A stretch of DNA of 44,364 nt, taken from an uncultured Nocardiaceae bacterium (lineage in GTDB: Bacteria; Actinomycetota; Actinomycetes; Mycobacteriales; Mycobacteriaceae). This document shows, piece after piece, positions 1 to 8,442 of the stretch. The position numbers were made by a program, and so were the translations under genes. The stretch spans positions 1 through 44,364 of the forward strand of contig CAKZIX010000014.1 of NCBI GenBank assembly GCA_936936565.1, given 5' to 3'. Each line of letters opens with the position of its first letter. Within the stretch, counting starts at the first letter, position 1. Below the pieces are notes generated by a model. It was not told the DNA's origin and did not search any database. It was given only the letters and a program-made list of their open reading frames with translations.

Positions 1-893
1 ATCTGCAGCCCGATCGGCGCGCTGGCGCGCAGCCGCACCCACGGCACGTCGTCGAGCCGAACGAGCTTGCGTGACTTGGGCTCTGCGCCCACCGTGAGAA
101 TTTGGCGGGTGACCCGCAGCGACGCCAGGGTGCCCAGCGAGCGCATCGCGAAGACGCCGAGATCGCTGTCGAACGACGTGCCCGGGTTGATGTGCACCGG
201 ATGATTACCCATGAACGTCCACGGGCTCGAGTTCGAAACGAACGCGTAGTACACGCCCTCCACGCGCTCGAACGTGTGCTCGGGGCCGGGCAACTCTACG
301 GTGAGCGTGGGCTCGGAGCCCTTGAGGCGCAGATAGGTCGTGATCGAGGTGCGCACATAGCGCGACGGCGTCGCCGCCTTGCCCTTCGCGCGCGCGATGT
401 CGATCGCCTCGCACACCTGCGCATCCATGCCCATGCCGGCATTGAAGGTGAACCAGCGGCTCGACTCCGCGTCCTCGGTGGCGGCCCAGGTGGCGTGCCC
501 GAGGCCGATCCGGCGTTGCTCGCCGCCGGCGATCAAATCCAGCAGCTGGTTGGTGGCGTGCAGCGGATCCGGGGAAATGCCGAGCGAACGCGCGAACACG
601 TTCGCCGAGCCGCCCGGCAGCACGGAGATCAGCGGCAGCCGCGCCGCCGGCGCGGTGCCGGGCGCGGGCAATATGCCGTTGATGGTCTCGTTGACGGTGC
701 CGTCGCCGCCGTGCACGACGATCAGGTCGATACCCGACTCGACCGCCTGCTGTGCGAGCTCGGCGGCATGCCCGCGGTGTTTGGTCTGCGCCACCCACAG
801 CCGCACCCGGCTCTCCAGGGCGTGCGCCAGCAGATCACGAGTGGCCGGCGTCGTGGACGTCGCATTGGGGTTGACGATCAGAAGTGCGCGCAC
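1..893 (-). CDS. Diacylglycerol/lipid kinase family protein (3' end outside window)
   Basis: The protein begins with a GTG start and reads MRALLIVNPNATS, the usual start of the YegS/diacylglycerol-kinase catalytic fold. A GGDGT nucleotide-binding motif follows at about residue 60, in the context VVHGGDGTVNE, and then LPGGSANVFARSLG. The family phosphorylates diacylglycerol or related lipids with ATP on the cytosolic face of the membrane. About 297 codons are present and the C-terminus runs off the left edge of the window. A TAGAAT box lies 8 bases before the GTG, with no Shine-Dalgarno, so the transcript is probably leaderless. It is divergent from the small membrane protein gene. Position at the head of the conserved block matches the kinase-like gene of the mycobacterial neighbourhood. 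The lipid substrate cannot be read from the sequence. Confidence 0.88.
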   Translation of the reverse strand, partial: MRALLIVNPNATSTTPATRDLLAHALESRVRLWVAQTKHRGHAAELAQQAVESGIDLIVVHGGDGTVNETINGILPAPGTAPAARLPLISVLPGGSANVFARSLGISPDPLHATNQLLDLIAGGEQRRIGLGHATWAATEDAESSRWFTFNAGMGMDAQVCEAIDIARAKGKAATPSRYVRTSITTYLRLKGSEPTLTVELPGPEHTFERVEGVYYAFVSNSSPWTFMGNHPVHINPGTSFDSDLGVFAMRSLGTLASLRVTRQILTVGAEPKSRKLVRLDDVPWVRLRASAPIGLQ

Positions 894-901
894 GGAAATT
901 C

Positions 902-907
902 ATTCTA
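902..907 (-). promoter_or_regulatory. Probable -10 box of leaderless lipid-kinase gene
   Basis: TAGAAT on the minus strand, 8 bases before the GTG start. No convincing -35 is visible. It fits the TANNNT-(5-8)-RTG arrangement of leaderless actinobacterial genes. This is an inference from pattern only. Confidence 0.45.
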
Positions 908-960
908 TCTTTGCCCACGCGTCGCTCGGGCGGGTTTGACGGCGCGGAACCTACTACGCT

Positions 961-1350
961 GTGTCGGTGCCTCCGAATACCGTTCGCGCTGCCGGTGTGA
1001 TTGTCGCGCTGCAAGGTCTGCTCGGCGTCGTGGTCGGCGCCATCACGCTGGCGCGCGCCGTCGGGGGGGTCGAGGATTCGGTCACCAGCGGGTACGCGCT
1101 GGGCCTGCTCTACCTCGCGCTGGGCGGCCCGCTGCTCGCCGCCGGTGTCACGCTGGTGCTCGGGAAGCGTTGGGGCCGTGGGCCTTCCATCATCACGCAG
1201 CTGTTGCTGCTGCCCGTGGCATGGACGCTGCTCACCGGCAGCAATCAGCCGCTGCTGGGCACCGTGGTGGCGGTCGCCGCGCTTGCCGTGCTGGTGCTGT
1301 TGATCTTCCCGCCCGCCACGCGCTCCTGGTTCGATCCCGAACTGGCCTAG
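961..1350 (+). CDS. Small conserved integral membrane protein
   Basis: A 129-residue protein made almost entirely of hydrophobic stretches: about residues 10-31, 43-66, 75-92 and 96-116, so four predicted membrane helices. The C-terminus is short and polar (RSWFDPELA). It corresponds in size, type and position to the conserved integral membrane protein next to the kinase-like gene in mycobacteria (Rv3217c, from memory). The function is unknown. The start could be GTG 961 or GTG 967, both in frame, and there is no Shine-Dalgarno. It is convergent with the acyl-CoA dehydrogenase gene. The 27-base gap contains a short GCGCGC-type inverted repeat. Confidence 0.8.
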   Translation: MSVPPNTVRAAGVIVALQGLLGVVVGAITLARAVGGVEDSVTSGYALGLLYLALGGPLLAAGVTLVLGKRWGRGPSIITQLLLLPVAWTLLTGSNQPLLGTVVAVAALAVLVLLIFPPATRSWFDPELA

Positions 1351-1377
1351 CGCGCAGCGCGCTCAACCCGCCATGGG

Positions 1378-3260
1378 CTAGGGATTCATCTCGTAGCTGC
1401 CGGCCAGCGCCCGCGCCCGCGACACCACCAGATCGAACCGGAAGTCGTCGGCAACCGGACGACGGACCATCCGCAACGCCTGCTCCTGCTGAGCCTGCGT
1501 GGCCAGCGGCTTGCTGTGCAGGGTCAGCGCGTGCCGGGAGAAGTCGCGGACCAGTACGTCGAAAATCTGATCCAGCAGCGCCACCTCGGTGCGCGCGATC
1601 TCGGCCTGCTCGAGAATCAGCTGCGCGTAGGGCACCAGAATGAACAACTCGGCCAGCGCGAACAGGAAATCGACCTCGCGCTGCTGGTCCGGGGTCGGTG
1701 GCGAGGTGATCAGCATGGTTTGGAACAGCTTCACCTGGTCGGCGAACAGCGCGACATTCGGCACGTGCGCGAAGTGTTCGAACACCGGGCGCCAGTCGTG
1801 GAACCGGATCTTGCCGAGCCCGCTGCTCGGTCCCTGCCGGAACAGGAAGGCGTCGTCGGCGGGATCGCGACGGGTATGCACGACCTTGAAGCTGGCGGTG
1901 ACGAACTCCTTGCCGACCATCGGCGCCATGCGCAGCAGTGGCGATGCCGCGCGGGTGGCGCGCCGCAGCTGCTCGGCGACCGGACGGACCGGCACGTACT
2001 TGAGCACCGCCAGCCCCGCATCGGCCGGATTGACCATGTAGCTGGCCATGAACTTCAGCGACAGCGCCATGTTGACGTGCGCCGTCCCCTCGAGGCGTGG
2101 CAGCCCGCCGACCCCGATCATCGCCATCGGGAAGTACATGTCGTTCTCGAATGCGCGCGCGGAGATGATGTCCCACAGACCGGTGATCACCTGCTCGCCC
2201 TGGCGGGTGACGGTCAGCTTCTCGATCGAATTGAACAGCAGGTAGCGCCGGTCGCGCGGCGACGCCGAACGCAGGTAGTCGATGGCGCGCGCGGTATAGA
2301 GCTTCATCGCCGTCAGCCGCGCGTAGCTGTCGGCCAGCAGCGTGCGTACCTGCGTGAACTCGGTGACCTTGGCGCCGAACAGGATTCGGTTTTCGGCATG
2401 GGTGACGGCCTCGAAGAAGGCGTGCTCGCAGGCGCCGATCGCCGCGCAACCCAGGTTGAATTTCCCGATGTTGACGGTGTTGATGGCGGCGTTGAACGCG
2501 GCCTTGCCGGTATGCAGCACATCTTCCGGCGACACCGGATAGTTGTCCAGATCGAAAGCGGCCACGTACATCTGGCTGTTGACGACGTTGCGGCGCAGCT
2601 TGTAGCGCTTGTGCTTGCTGTCCGCGGCGAAGCAGACGTACCCGTCGAACTCGGCGTCGTCGGGGCGCCGGTCGTCGAGATTGCTGCTGTCGTAAATCGC
2701 GGCGTCCGAACGTCTTCCGAACACCGACACCATGGCAGCCAGATTGCCGTTGCCGATGTAGTGCTTGGACCCGGAGGCGCTGAACCCGGCGCCGTCGGGG
2801 GTGAGCACCATGTCCGTGGAGTAGATGTCGGCGCCGTGCTCGCGCTCGGACAGCCCGAAGGCGAAGATCGCACCGGAATCCAGTAGTTCGGCAGCCTTGC
2901 GCTTGGCCTCGGATTGCCGCTCTGCCAAATAGGTCCGAGTCCGAGAATGGTGACCTGCCAGGCATACCAGTACGAAATCCCGTAGAACGCAAGCACTTCG
3001 CTCATCATCGCGATTCGAGCGGTGTCCCAGCGCTTGTTCGGATCCCCGTCGGCCTCCGCGGCCGGCGTCAGGAACGTCGCAAACACCCGCTCGCGCTTGA
3101 CGAAGTCGATGAAGTCGCTGTACCACACCCGATCCCGGTCCTGCTCGAGCAGCGTCTTCTTTCCGCGATTCTCGAAGAACTCGACGGTTGCCTGCAGGAT
3201 CCGGCGCGTCTCGGCGTCGAACTCGCTGAACGCGTAGGTTTTCGGGTTGAACAGCATCAC
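1378..3260 (-). pseudogene. Acyl-CoA dehydrogenase/oxidase family gene with one frameshift
   Basis: Two overlapping reading frames together make one acyl-CoA dehydrogenase of about 627 residues. The upstream frame gives MMLFNPKTYAFSEFD through WQVTILGLGPIWQSGN. The downstream frame resumes at SEAKRKAAELLDSGAIFAFG and contains the FAD/substrate-binding region SEREHGADIYST and ASGSKHYIGNGN, ending GSYEMNP. The break is near position 2912, where one base appears to be missing between the codons for GN and EAKR. Everything else is open, so the lesion is single: a recent mutation or a sequencing error. The intact family oxidises acyl-CoA thioesters in fatty-acid beta-oxidation. The start may be GTG 3260 or ATG 3257. 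In the mycobacterial block I recall no such gene at this place, so it appears to be inserted. Confidence 0.85.
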
Positions 3261-3283
3261 GCTCGCCGATTATTCAGCAGTTG

Positions 3284-3766
3284 TCAGCCGTTGGTCGGCG
3301 AACCCAACTTTGTCAGCGCCGCGCCGGTGAGGCGGTACCCCGTCCACTCGTCCTGCGGGAGCGCTCCGAGACCGCGGTAGAACTCGATGGCCGGCGTGTT
3401 CCAGGTCAGCACCGACCATTCCAGGCGCGGGTAGCCGTGCTCGACGCATTCGCGCGCCAGGGCCGAGAGCAGTCCGGCGCCGAAGCCCTTGCCGCGGGCG
3501 GCGGGGGAGACGTAGAGATCTTCCAGATAGATGCCGTGGACGCCGGTCCAGGTCGAGAAGTTGCGGAACCAGATCGCGATGCCGACCACGGTGTCGGCGT
3601 GCACGGCGACGTGCGCGAACAGCGCGGGCGCGGGCCCGAACAGCGCCTCGTGCAGCTGCTCGGCGTTGAGCGTGCACTCGCTGCGCAACTTCTCGTATTC
3701 GGCGAGGTCGTAGACGAGTTGCACCATCGCGGGCACATCGGCGGGCGTGGCTCGACGAACGGTCAT
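3284..3766 (-). CDS. GNAT-family N-acetyltransferase
   Basis: A 160-residue GCN5-related acetyltransferase. It starts MTVRRATPADVPAMVQLVYDL. The core has the beta4 strand IYLEDLYVSPAARGKGFG, where R/Q-x-x-G-x-G/A-type acetyl-CoA binding is provided by ARGKGFG, followed by LEWSVLTWNTPAIEFYRGLGA. This layout resembles spermidine/diamine-type acetyltransferases (IYLEDLYV, A.EFY..LGA), so a small amine is a possible acceptor, but that is inference. Its ATG overlaps the stop codon of the upstream phosphatase gene by four bases (ATGA), implying translational coupling. It corresponds to the acetyltransferase of the mycobacterial block (Rv3216, from memory). Confidence 0.9.
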   Translation of the reverse strand: MTVRRATPADVPAMVQLVYDLAEYEKLRSECTLNAEQLHEALFGPAPALFAHVAVHADTVVGIAIWFRNFSTWTGVHGIYLEDLYVSPAARGKGFGAGLLSALARECVEHGYPRLEWSVLTWNTPAIEFYRGLGALPQDEWTGYRLTGAALTKLGSPTNG

Positions 3767-4341
3767 TGTGCTCCCTTGTTCAATCCCAGGATCTGTTGGA
3801 CGCCGCGGTCGTAGCCGAGCAGTGTGTGCGCGGCGGCGTCCATCGCGTAGCGGCGGCCTTCGCCGACGGGCGCTTCCACCCAGCGCGCGATGAGGGCGCG
3901 CGAGAAGTGCCCGTGCCCGATGAGCACGACGTCGCGGGTCGGCAGCTGTGGGCGCACCACCGAGAGGACGAGGTCGGCGCGGGCCTGCACGCTGTCGATG
4001 GCTTCGCCGCCCGGGCAGCGGTGCGTCCACACCGACCAGCCGGGCACGGTCTCGCGGATTTCCGGGGTGGTGAGACCCTCGTAGATGCCGTAGTCCCATT
4101 CCGACAGGTCGTCCCAGGTCCGGTCGACGGGCAGGCCGGCCAGCTCCGCGGTGTGCGTGGCGCGCCGGCGCGGACTGGAAATCACCAGCGGATCGCGCAG
4201 GTCGAGCTCGGCCAGCTGGGCACCGGCGGCGACGGCCTGCTTTTCCCCCACCGCGGTAAGCGGGACGTCGGTGCGCCCGGTGTGTTTGCCGTCGCGCGAC
4301 CACTCCGTCTGTCCGTGCCGCAGGAGTACCAACCGATGCAT
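3763..4341 (-). CDS. Histidine phosphatase family protein (acid phosphatase-like)
   Basis: A 192-residue protein of the phosphoglycerate-mutase superfamily. The catalytic RHG motif is at residues 8-10 (MHRLVLLRHGQTEWSRDG). The second histidine lies in LIGHGHFSRALIARW at about residue 143. Conserved SSPRRRATHTAE and WDYGIYEG motifs are present. The short length without the mutase insertions favours a phosphatase. The mycobacterial counterpart in this position (Rv3214, formerly gpm2/entD) is known as an acid phosphatase. It is divergent from the ParA-like gene and is translationally coupled to the acetyltransferase gene downstream. In the mycobacterial block an isochorismate synthase gene (entC) sits between these two; it is absent here. 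Confidence 0.9.
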   Translation of the reverse strand: MHRLVLLRHGQTEWSRDGKHTGRTDVPLTAVGEKQAVAAGAQLAELDLRDPLVISSPRRRATHTAELAGLPVDRTWDDLSEWDYGIYEGLTTPEIRETVPGWSVWTHRCPGGEAIDSVQARADLVLSVVRPQLPTRDVVLIGHGHFSRALIARWVEAPVGEGRRYAMDAAAHTLLGYDRGVQQILGLNKGAQ

Positions 4342-4389
4342 GGACCACAGATTCGCCGTATTCGGCAAAGTGCGCAAGGATCGACAGGC

Positions 4390-5175
4390 GTGACGGTTGT
4401 ACTTGCGGTAGCAAATCAGAAGGGCGGGGTCGCGAAGACGACGACGGTGGCGTCGCTCGGGGCAGCCTTGCAGTCTCTCGATCAGCGGGTGCTGGTGGTC
4501 GATCTGGATCCGCAAGGGTGTCTGACGTTTTCGCTCGGCCACAATCCCGACCGGCTGGAAACCTCGATCTACGAGGTGCTGACGGCGGGGCTGCACGCGA
4601 AGGATGTGCTGCTGGAGACGAGCGACGGGGTCACGCTGCTGCCCGCGACGATCGATCTGGCCGGCGCCGACGCGACGCTGCTGATGCGTCCCGGTCGCGA
4701 GTTCGCGCTCAAGCGGGCGCTGGCCGCGGTGCGTGACGACTTCGACGTGATCGTCGTGGACTGCCCGCCCTCGTTGGGCATCATGACGCTCAACGGCTTG
4801 ACGGCCGCGGACTCGGTGCTCATCCCGCTGCAGTGCGAGACGCTGGCGCACCGCGGTGTGGGCCAGTTGCTGCGCACCGTCAGCGAGGTGCAGCAGATCA
4901 CCAACCCGGAGCTGCGGCTGCTCGGGGCCCTACCCACGCTCTACGACGCGCGCACCACGCACGCCCGCGACGTGCTCTCGGACGTGTCGGATCGCTACGG
5001 GCTGCCGGTGCTGGCGCCGCCGATCCCGCGCACGGTCAAGTTCGCCGAGGCCTCGGCGTCGGGAGCTACCATCCTGGCCGGACGAAAGAACAAGGGCGCA
5101 CAGGCATATCGCGAGCTGGCCGAGGCGCTCGTCGGATTCTGGTGGGGCGGTAAGGAACTGCCGACGACCGCCTAG
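4390..5175 (+). CDS. ParA/Soj-like ATPase
   Basis: A 261-residue ParA/MinD-family ATPase. The deviant Walker A box KGGVAKTT is at residues 11-18. The switch/Walker motifs DLDPQGCLTFSLG and VIVVDCPPSLGIMTLN follow. The start chosen is GTG 4390, which has AAGGA nine bases upstream and gives MTVVLAVANQKGG. An ATG at 4336 in frame would overlap the divergent phosphatase gene. No parB or parS-like dyad is visible beside it, so this is the orphan paralogue rather than the origin-proximal partition ParA. The orthologous mycobacterial gene is Rv3213c (from memory). Its cargo is unknown. It is convergent with the beta-propeller gene with only 13 bases between. Confidence 0.92.
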   Translation: MTVVLAVANQKGGVAKTTTVASLGAALQSLDQRVLVVDLDPQGCLTFSLGHNPDRLETSIYEVLTAGLHAKDVLLETSDGVTLLPATIDLAGADATLLMRPGREFALKRALAAVRDDFDVIVVDCPPSLGIMTLNGLTAADSVLIPLQCETLAHRGVGQLLRTVSEVQQITNPELRLLGALPTLYDARTTHARDVLSDVSDRYGLPVLAPPIPRTVKFAEASASGATILAGRKNKGAQAYRELAEALVGFWWGGKELPTTA

Positions 5176-5188
5176 CCCGCCGGGCGCC

Positions 5189-6394
5189 TCAGCCGAGCGC
5201 GACGACCTCGTTGCCGCGTTGCTCCAGAATGATCCGGCCCAGCACGCCGAGCGTGATCGGGCCCGCGGAGTTGTTGCGCGGCACCGCGATCCGGCTGGAC
5301 TGCGTTCCGTTCGGCAGGTCGAGCACGGCGATGCCCTCGGGCACCGGCACCAGCATGCGTCCGGCCATCTGGGTGGCCGGGCCCAGCGTGTTCGGCACCA
5401 CCCACATCGGCGTGAGATCGGCGCCGTTGAGCGCGAGCAGGTCGCTCCCGGTCCACACCGTGAAGATCCCGCCGGCCTTGGTGACCCGCAGCTGATCGGT
5501 GATCGGCGACTGCAGCTGGTACTGCGCAACAAGATTCGCGGTGCTGTCGAAGATGCCGAGGCGTGGCGTCGGACCCGGCAGATAGATGGCGGTGCGCTCG
5601 CCGACGGTGACGAGCAGTCGCACGTCCTGGGCGTCGACGGGCAGGTCGGTCAGTACCGACGAGCCGTACTCCTCGGGCCGGTCGTTGTCCTTGGGTGCCG
5701 GATTGAGCACCGTCAGGCGCGGATTGTCTTCGCCCGGACAGCGTTCCAGCACCGACAGCCGCGTCCCGCTCGAGGTCGCCGACAGCAGCCGACAGCCACT
5801 GCGCGGCTGGCTCTTGGGGTTCTGCGGGGCCGCCACCCGGCCGTACTCGAGCGTGCGCACCAGATCCGAGCGCCACACCTCGAGTCGGGTTTCACCTTGC
5901 GCCACAACGTATGTCGCATCCGACGACAGCCGGACGGCCGGGTCGGCGGCGCTCGAGCGCAGGTCCGCGCGCACGCCGTCGGTGCCACGCAGGCTGGTGA
6001 CCTGCGAGCAGCCGCGACTGTCGCGATAGACCGAAATCGCCGCGCCCCAGTTGGCGATGACGCCGCACAGGGCGATGTCGCGACGGTACATCCAGGTTTG
6101 CGCGCCCGAGCCCGGCTCGCGACCGGTGACCGTGCCGCCGTCGGCGGTCACCACCGTACCGCCGGCGACGATCGGAAATCGGCTGGCGCCGTTGGCCGCT
6201 CGCCAGCGTTCCTGCACGGTCTCCGGCACGAACATCGCGGCCTCCGGCGTGGCCGCCGGAACGTCGGCAGTGATCGAGGTGGTGCCGCGCGCATCGCTAC
6301 CCAGCCACAGCACCGTGGCCGCGATCAGGACGGCGACGAGAATCGCAGCCGCCACGACGACGTCGGCGCGGGTGCGTCGCTCGGGTGCCAGCAC
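5189..6394 (-). CDS. Membrane-anchored PQQ-like beta-propeller protein
   Basis: A 401-residue protein with a short cytoplasmic N-terminus (MLAPERRTRAD), one hydrophobic segment at about residues 12-31, and a large extracytoplasmic part. The repeats are of quinoprotein/WD-like beta-propeller type, for example FPIVAGGTVVTADGGTVTGR, GGIFTVWTGSDLLALNGADL and RMLVPVPEGIAVLDLPNG. Such domains act as binding scaffolds at the cell envelope. It matches the alanine/valine-rich protein next to rhlE in mycobacteria (Rv3212, from memory), where no biochemical role is known to me. It lies 11 bases downstream of the helicase gene on the same strand and is probably cotranscribed with it. Confidence 0.82.
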   Translation of the reverse strand: MLAPERRTRADVVVAAAILVAVLIAATVLWLGSDARGTTSITADVPAATPEAAMFVPETVQERWRAANGASRFPIVAGGTVVTADGGTVTGREPGSGAQTWMYRRDIALCGVIANWGAAISVYRDSRGCSQVTSLRGTDGVRADLRSSAADPAVRLSSDATYVVAQGETRLEVWRSDLVRTLEYGRVAAPQNPKSQPRSGCRLLSATSSGTRLSVLERCPGEDNPRLTVLNPAPKDNDRPEEYGSSVLTDLPVDAQDVRLLVTVGERTAIYLPGPTPRLGIFDSTANLVAQYQLQSPITDQLRVTKAGGIFTVWTGSDLLALNGADLTPMWVVPNTLGPATQMAGRMLVPVPEGIAVLDLPNGTQSSRIAVPRNNSAGPITLGVLGRIILEQRGNEVVALG

Positions 6395-6405
6395 AGGAGG
6401 CGATA

Positions 6406-8238
6406 CTACGCAGTCACGTCGGAGAACAGCGGCGGCACCGCGGCGTCGGTGAACGCGGGGGCGGCGGCCACCGGCTCGCGCGCCGCTGCCGGGCCGGCCG
6501 CTGCTTCGGTGTTTTCGCTTGTGGCAGTGTCGTTTTCGGAGTTCTCCGCAGTGCGGCGACGCCGGCGCCGGGGCCGCTTGGGGCCCTGGTCGGCGTCGGT
6601 GTCGGCCGCGCTGTCCGCGGCTTCGCGCGGCGCCGAATCCACGGAATCGCCCGATTCGGCCGCTGCGCTGCCCGCGTCACCGGTGCCGGCCGGCTTGCGC
6701 CGGCGCCAGCGGCGCCGCTTCGGCTGGTCGGCGTCGCCGTCCGGGGTGGCGGAAGCGGCCGCCCCGGAGCGCGCATCGGGGGCGGAATCAGCGTCGTCGG
6801 CAGCCGTCGATCCGGCCGCTGCGTCGACGGGCTGACCACCGCGGGTGCGCCGGCGGTTGCGGTTGCGCCGCTGCGGGCGCTCGCGCACCTCGCCCGCGGG
6901 TTCGGCCTCGGAATCGGGTTCCGGTGCGGCGCGCTTGACGGTGCCGGTGATGTCGGTGGGGATGTCCAGATCGGTGTACAGGTGCGCCGAGCGCGAGTAC
7001 GTCTCCACCGGGTCGGGAGTGTCCAGGCCGAGCGCGGCGTTGATCGCTTCCCAGCGCGCGATTTCGTCCCAGTCGACCAGGGTCACCGCGACCCCGGTGC
7101 GCCCGGCGCGACCCGTGCGCCCGATGCGGTGCACGTAGGTCTTCTCGTCCTCGGGGCACTGGTAGTTGATCACGTGCGTGACGTCGTCGATGTCGATGCC
7201 ACGGGCCGCCACATCGGTGGCCACCAGCACGTCGATCTTGCCGGTGCGGAACTTCTTGAGGGCCTTCTCGCGCGCCACCTGGTTGAGGTCGCCGTGCACG
7301 GCGCCGACGGCGAAGCCGCGGTCGGCCAGCTCCTCGGCCACCTTCTGCGCGGTGCGCTTGGTCCGTGTGAAGACCATGGTGGCGCCGCGCTCGCGGGCCT
7401 GCAGAATGCGCGCGACGAGCTCGGACTTGTCCAGCGCGTGTGCGCGGTAGATGAACTGGGCGGTGCGCTCGTGCACCGCGGACTCGTTGGGCTCCTCGGC
7501 GCGGATGTGCGTGGGCTGGGTGAGGAACGTGCGTGCCAGCGTGATGATCGGGCCGGGCATGGTGGCCGAGAACAGCATCGTCTGCCGGGCGTCGGGGACC
7601 ATCGTCAAGATGCGCTCGATGTCGGGCAGGAAGCCCAGGTCGAGCATTTCGTCGGCCTCGTCGAGCACCAGTACGCGGACCTTGCCGAGGACCAGGTGGC
7701 CCTGATTGGCCAGGTCGAGCAGACGCCCCGGGGTGCCGACGACGACGTCGACGCCCTTGCGCAGCGCCGCGATCTGCTGCTCGTAGGGCCGGCCGCCGTA
7801 GATTGCGGTGACCGTCAGGTCCAGGCGTTTGGCCGCGTTTTCCAGGTCCGCGTGCACCTGCAGGCACAGCTCGCGGGTGGGCACGATGACCAGTGCGCTC
7901 GGTACCCGATCGGTGCGTGCACTGTCGACCACAGCGGCGACGCGGTGCAGCAGCGGCACGCCGAAACCGAAGGTCTTGCCGGTGCCGGTGCGGGCCTGCC
8001 CGATCAGATCTTCGCCGGCCAGGGCCAGCGGCAGGGTGAGTTCCTGGATCGCGAAGGTGCGCTCGATGCCGATGTCGGCGAGCGCGGCGACGATCTCGGT
8101 GCGCACGCCCAGCTCGGCGAACGTGGGCGGGAGATGGGTGTCGTCGAATTGGGCGGACACCACGGGGGTGGCGTCGGCCGCGTTCTCTACATCCACGATG
8201 ACTTTGCTCAGGGGTCTGGCCTTCCTCGTATTCGTCAC
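6406..8238 (-). CDS. rhlE: DEAD-box ATP-dependent RNA helicase
   Basis: A 610-residue DEAD-box helicase. Motif I ARTGTGKT is at residues 82-89, motif Ia PTREL at 120-124, motif Ib TPGR at 169-172, motif II DEAD at 193-196 and motif III SAT at 224-226. The second RecA domain has ATDVAARGIDIDDV and HRIGRTGRAGRTG. After about residue 450 there is a long low-complexity tail with three arginine/lysine-rich blocks (RRNRNRRRTRGG, PKRRRWRRRKP, KRPRRRRRRTAE) separated by acidic and alanine-rich spacers, probably an RNA-binding disordered tail. The role would be remodelling of rRNA or mRNA. GTG 8238 gives the longest start. GTG 8196 is an alternative that would trim 14 residues. It is divergent from the ferritin-like gene. 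Confidence 0.92.
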   Translation of the reverse strand: MTNTRKARPLSKVIVDVENAADATPVVSAQFDDTHLPPTFAELGVRTEIVAALADIGIERTFAIQELTLPLALAGEDLIGQARTGTGKTFGFGVPLLHRVAAVVDSARTDRVPSALVIVPTRELCLQVHADLENAAKRLDLTVTAIYGGRPYEQQIAALRKGVDVVVGTPGRLLDLANQGHLVLGKVRVLVLDEADEMLDLGFLPDIERILTMVPDARQTMLFSATMPGPIITLARTFLTQPTHIRAEEPNESAVHERTAQFIYRAHALDKSELVARILQARERGATMVFTRTKRTAQKVAEELADRGFAVGAVHGDLNQVAREKALKKFRTGKIDVLVATDVAARGIDIDDVTHVINYQCPEDEKTYVHRIGRTGRAGRTGVAVTLVDWDEIARWEAINAALGLDTPDPVETYSRSAHLYTDLDIPTDITGTVKRAAPEPDSEAEPAGEVRERPQRRNRNRRRTRGGQPVDAAAGSTAADDADSAPDARSGAAASATPDGDADQPKRRRWRRRKPAGTGDAGSAAAESGDSVDSAPREAADSAADTDADQGPKRPRRRRRRTAENSENDTATSENTEAAAGPAAAREPVAAAPAFTDAAVPPLFSDVTA

Positions 8239-8336
8239 GCGCGCACGAAGGGGCCTTCTCGCCTCGAGTGAATCTCGCGGAGCCTCAGCGGAATTTCGCG
8301 AAGCTCACGGGTTGTGCGCGCACATTACCGGTGGGC

Positions 8337-8414
8337 AATTTGCGCAAATCGGCATGTCGCCCACATCGATCGTAACGTGACGGCTGCCGAAGAGTGGAAT
8401 CAGGTAATTTGCGC
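8337..8414. promoter_or_regulatory. Repeated AATTTGCGC dyad sites between rhlE and ferritin-like gene
   Basis: A perfect 12-base palindrome ATTTGCGCAAAT occupies 8338-8349. The nonamer AATTTGCGC at 8337-8345 recurs at 8406-8414 within the imperfect dyad GGTAATTTGCGCGATACC. The second copy covers the expected -35 region of the ferritin-like gene. These look like operator sites for an unidentified regulator. Confidence 0.45.
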
Positions 8415-8429
8415 GATACCTTCAGCGGC

Positions 8430-8435
8430 TAGGAT
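8430..8435 (+). promoter_or_regulatory. Probable -10 box of leaderless ferritin-like gene
   Basis: TAGGAT lies seven bases before ATG 8443, which would place the transcription start at or one base from the A of the start codon. There is no well-spaced Shine-Dalgarno. Inferred leaderless promoter. Confidence 0.5.
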
Positions 8436-8442
8436 TTTGCAC

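Noticed and set aside
102..1643. Long plus-strand frame across the kinase and membrane protein genes
   Set aside because: Its translation is arginine/alanine-rich without domains, and it lies opposite the clearly coding lipid kinase. It is an antisense shadow of GC-rich coding sequence.
3766..4389. Extended N-terminus for the ParA-like protein
   Set aside because: The extra codons run through the divergent phosphatase gene; GTG 4390 has a proper Shine-Dalgarno and gives the usual family start.
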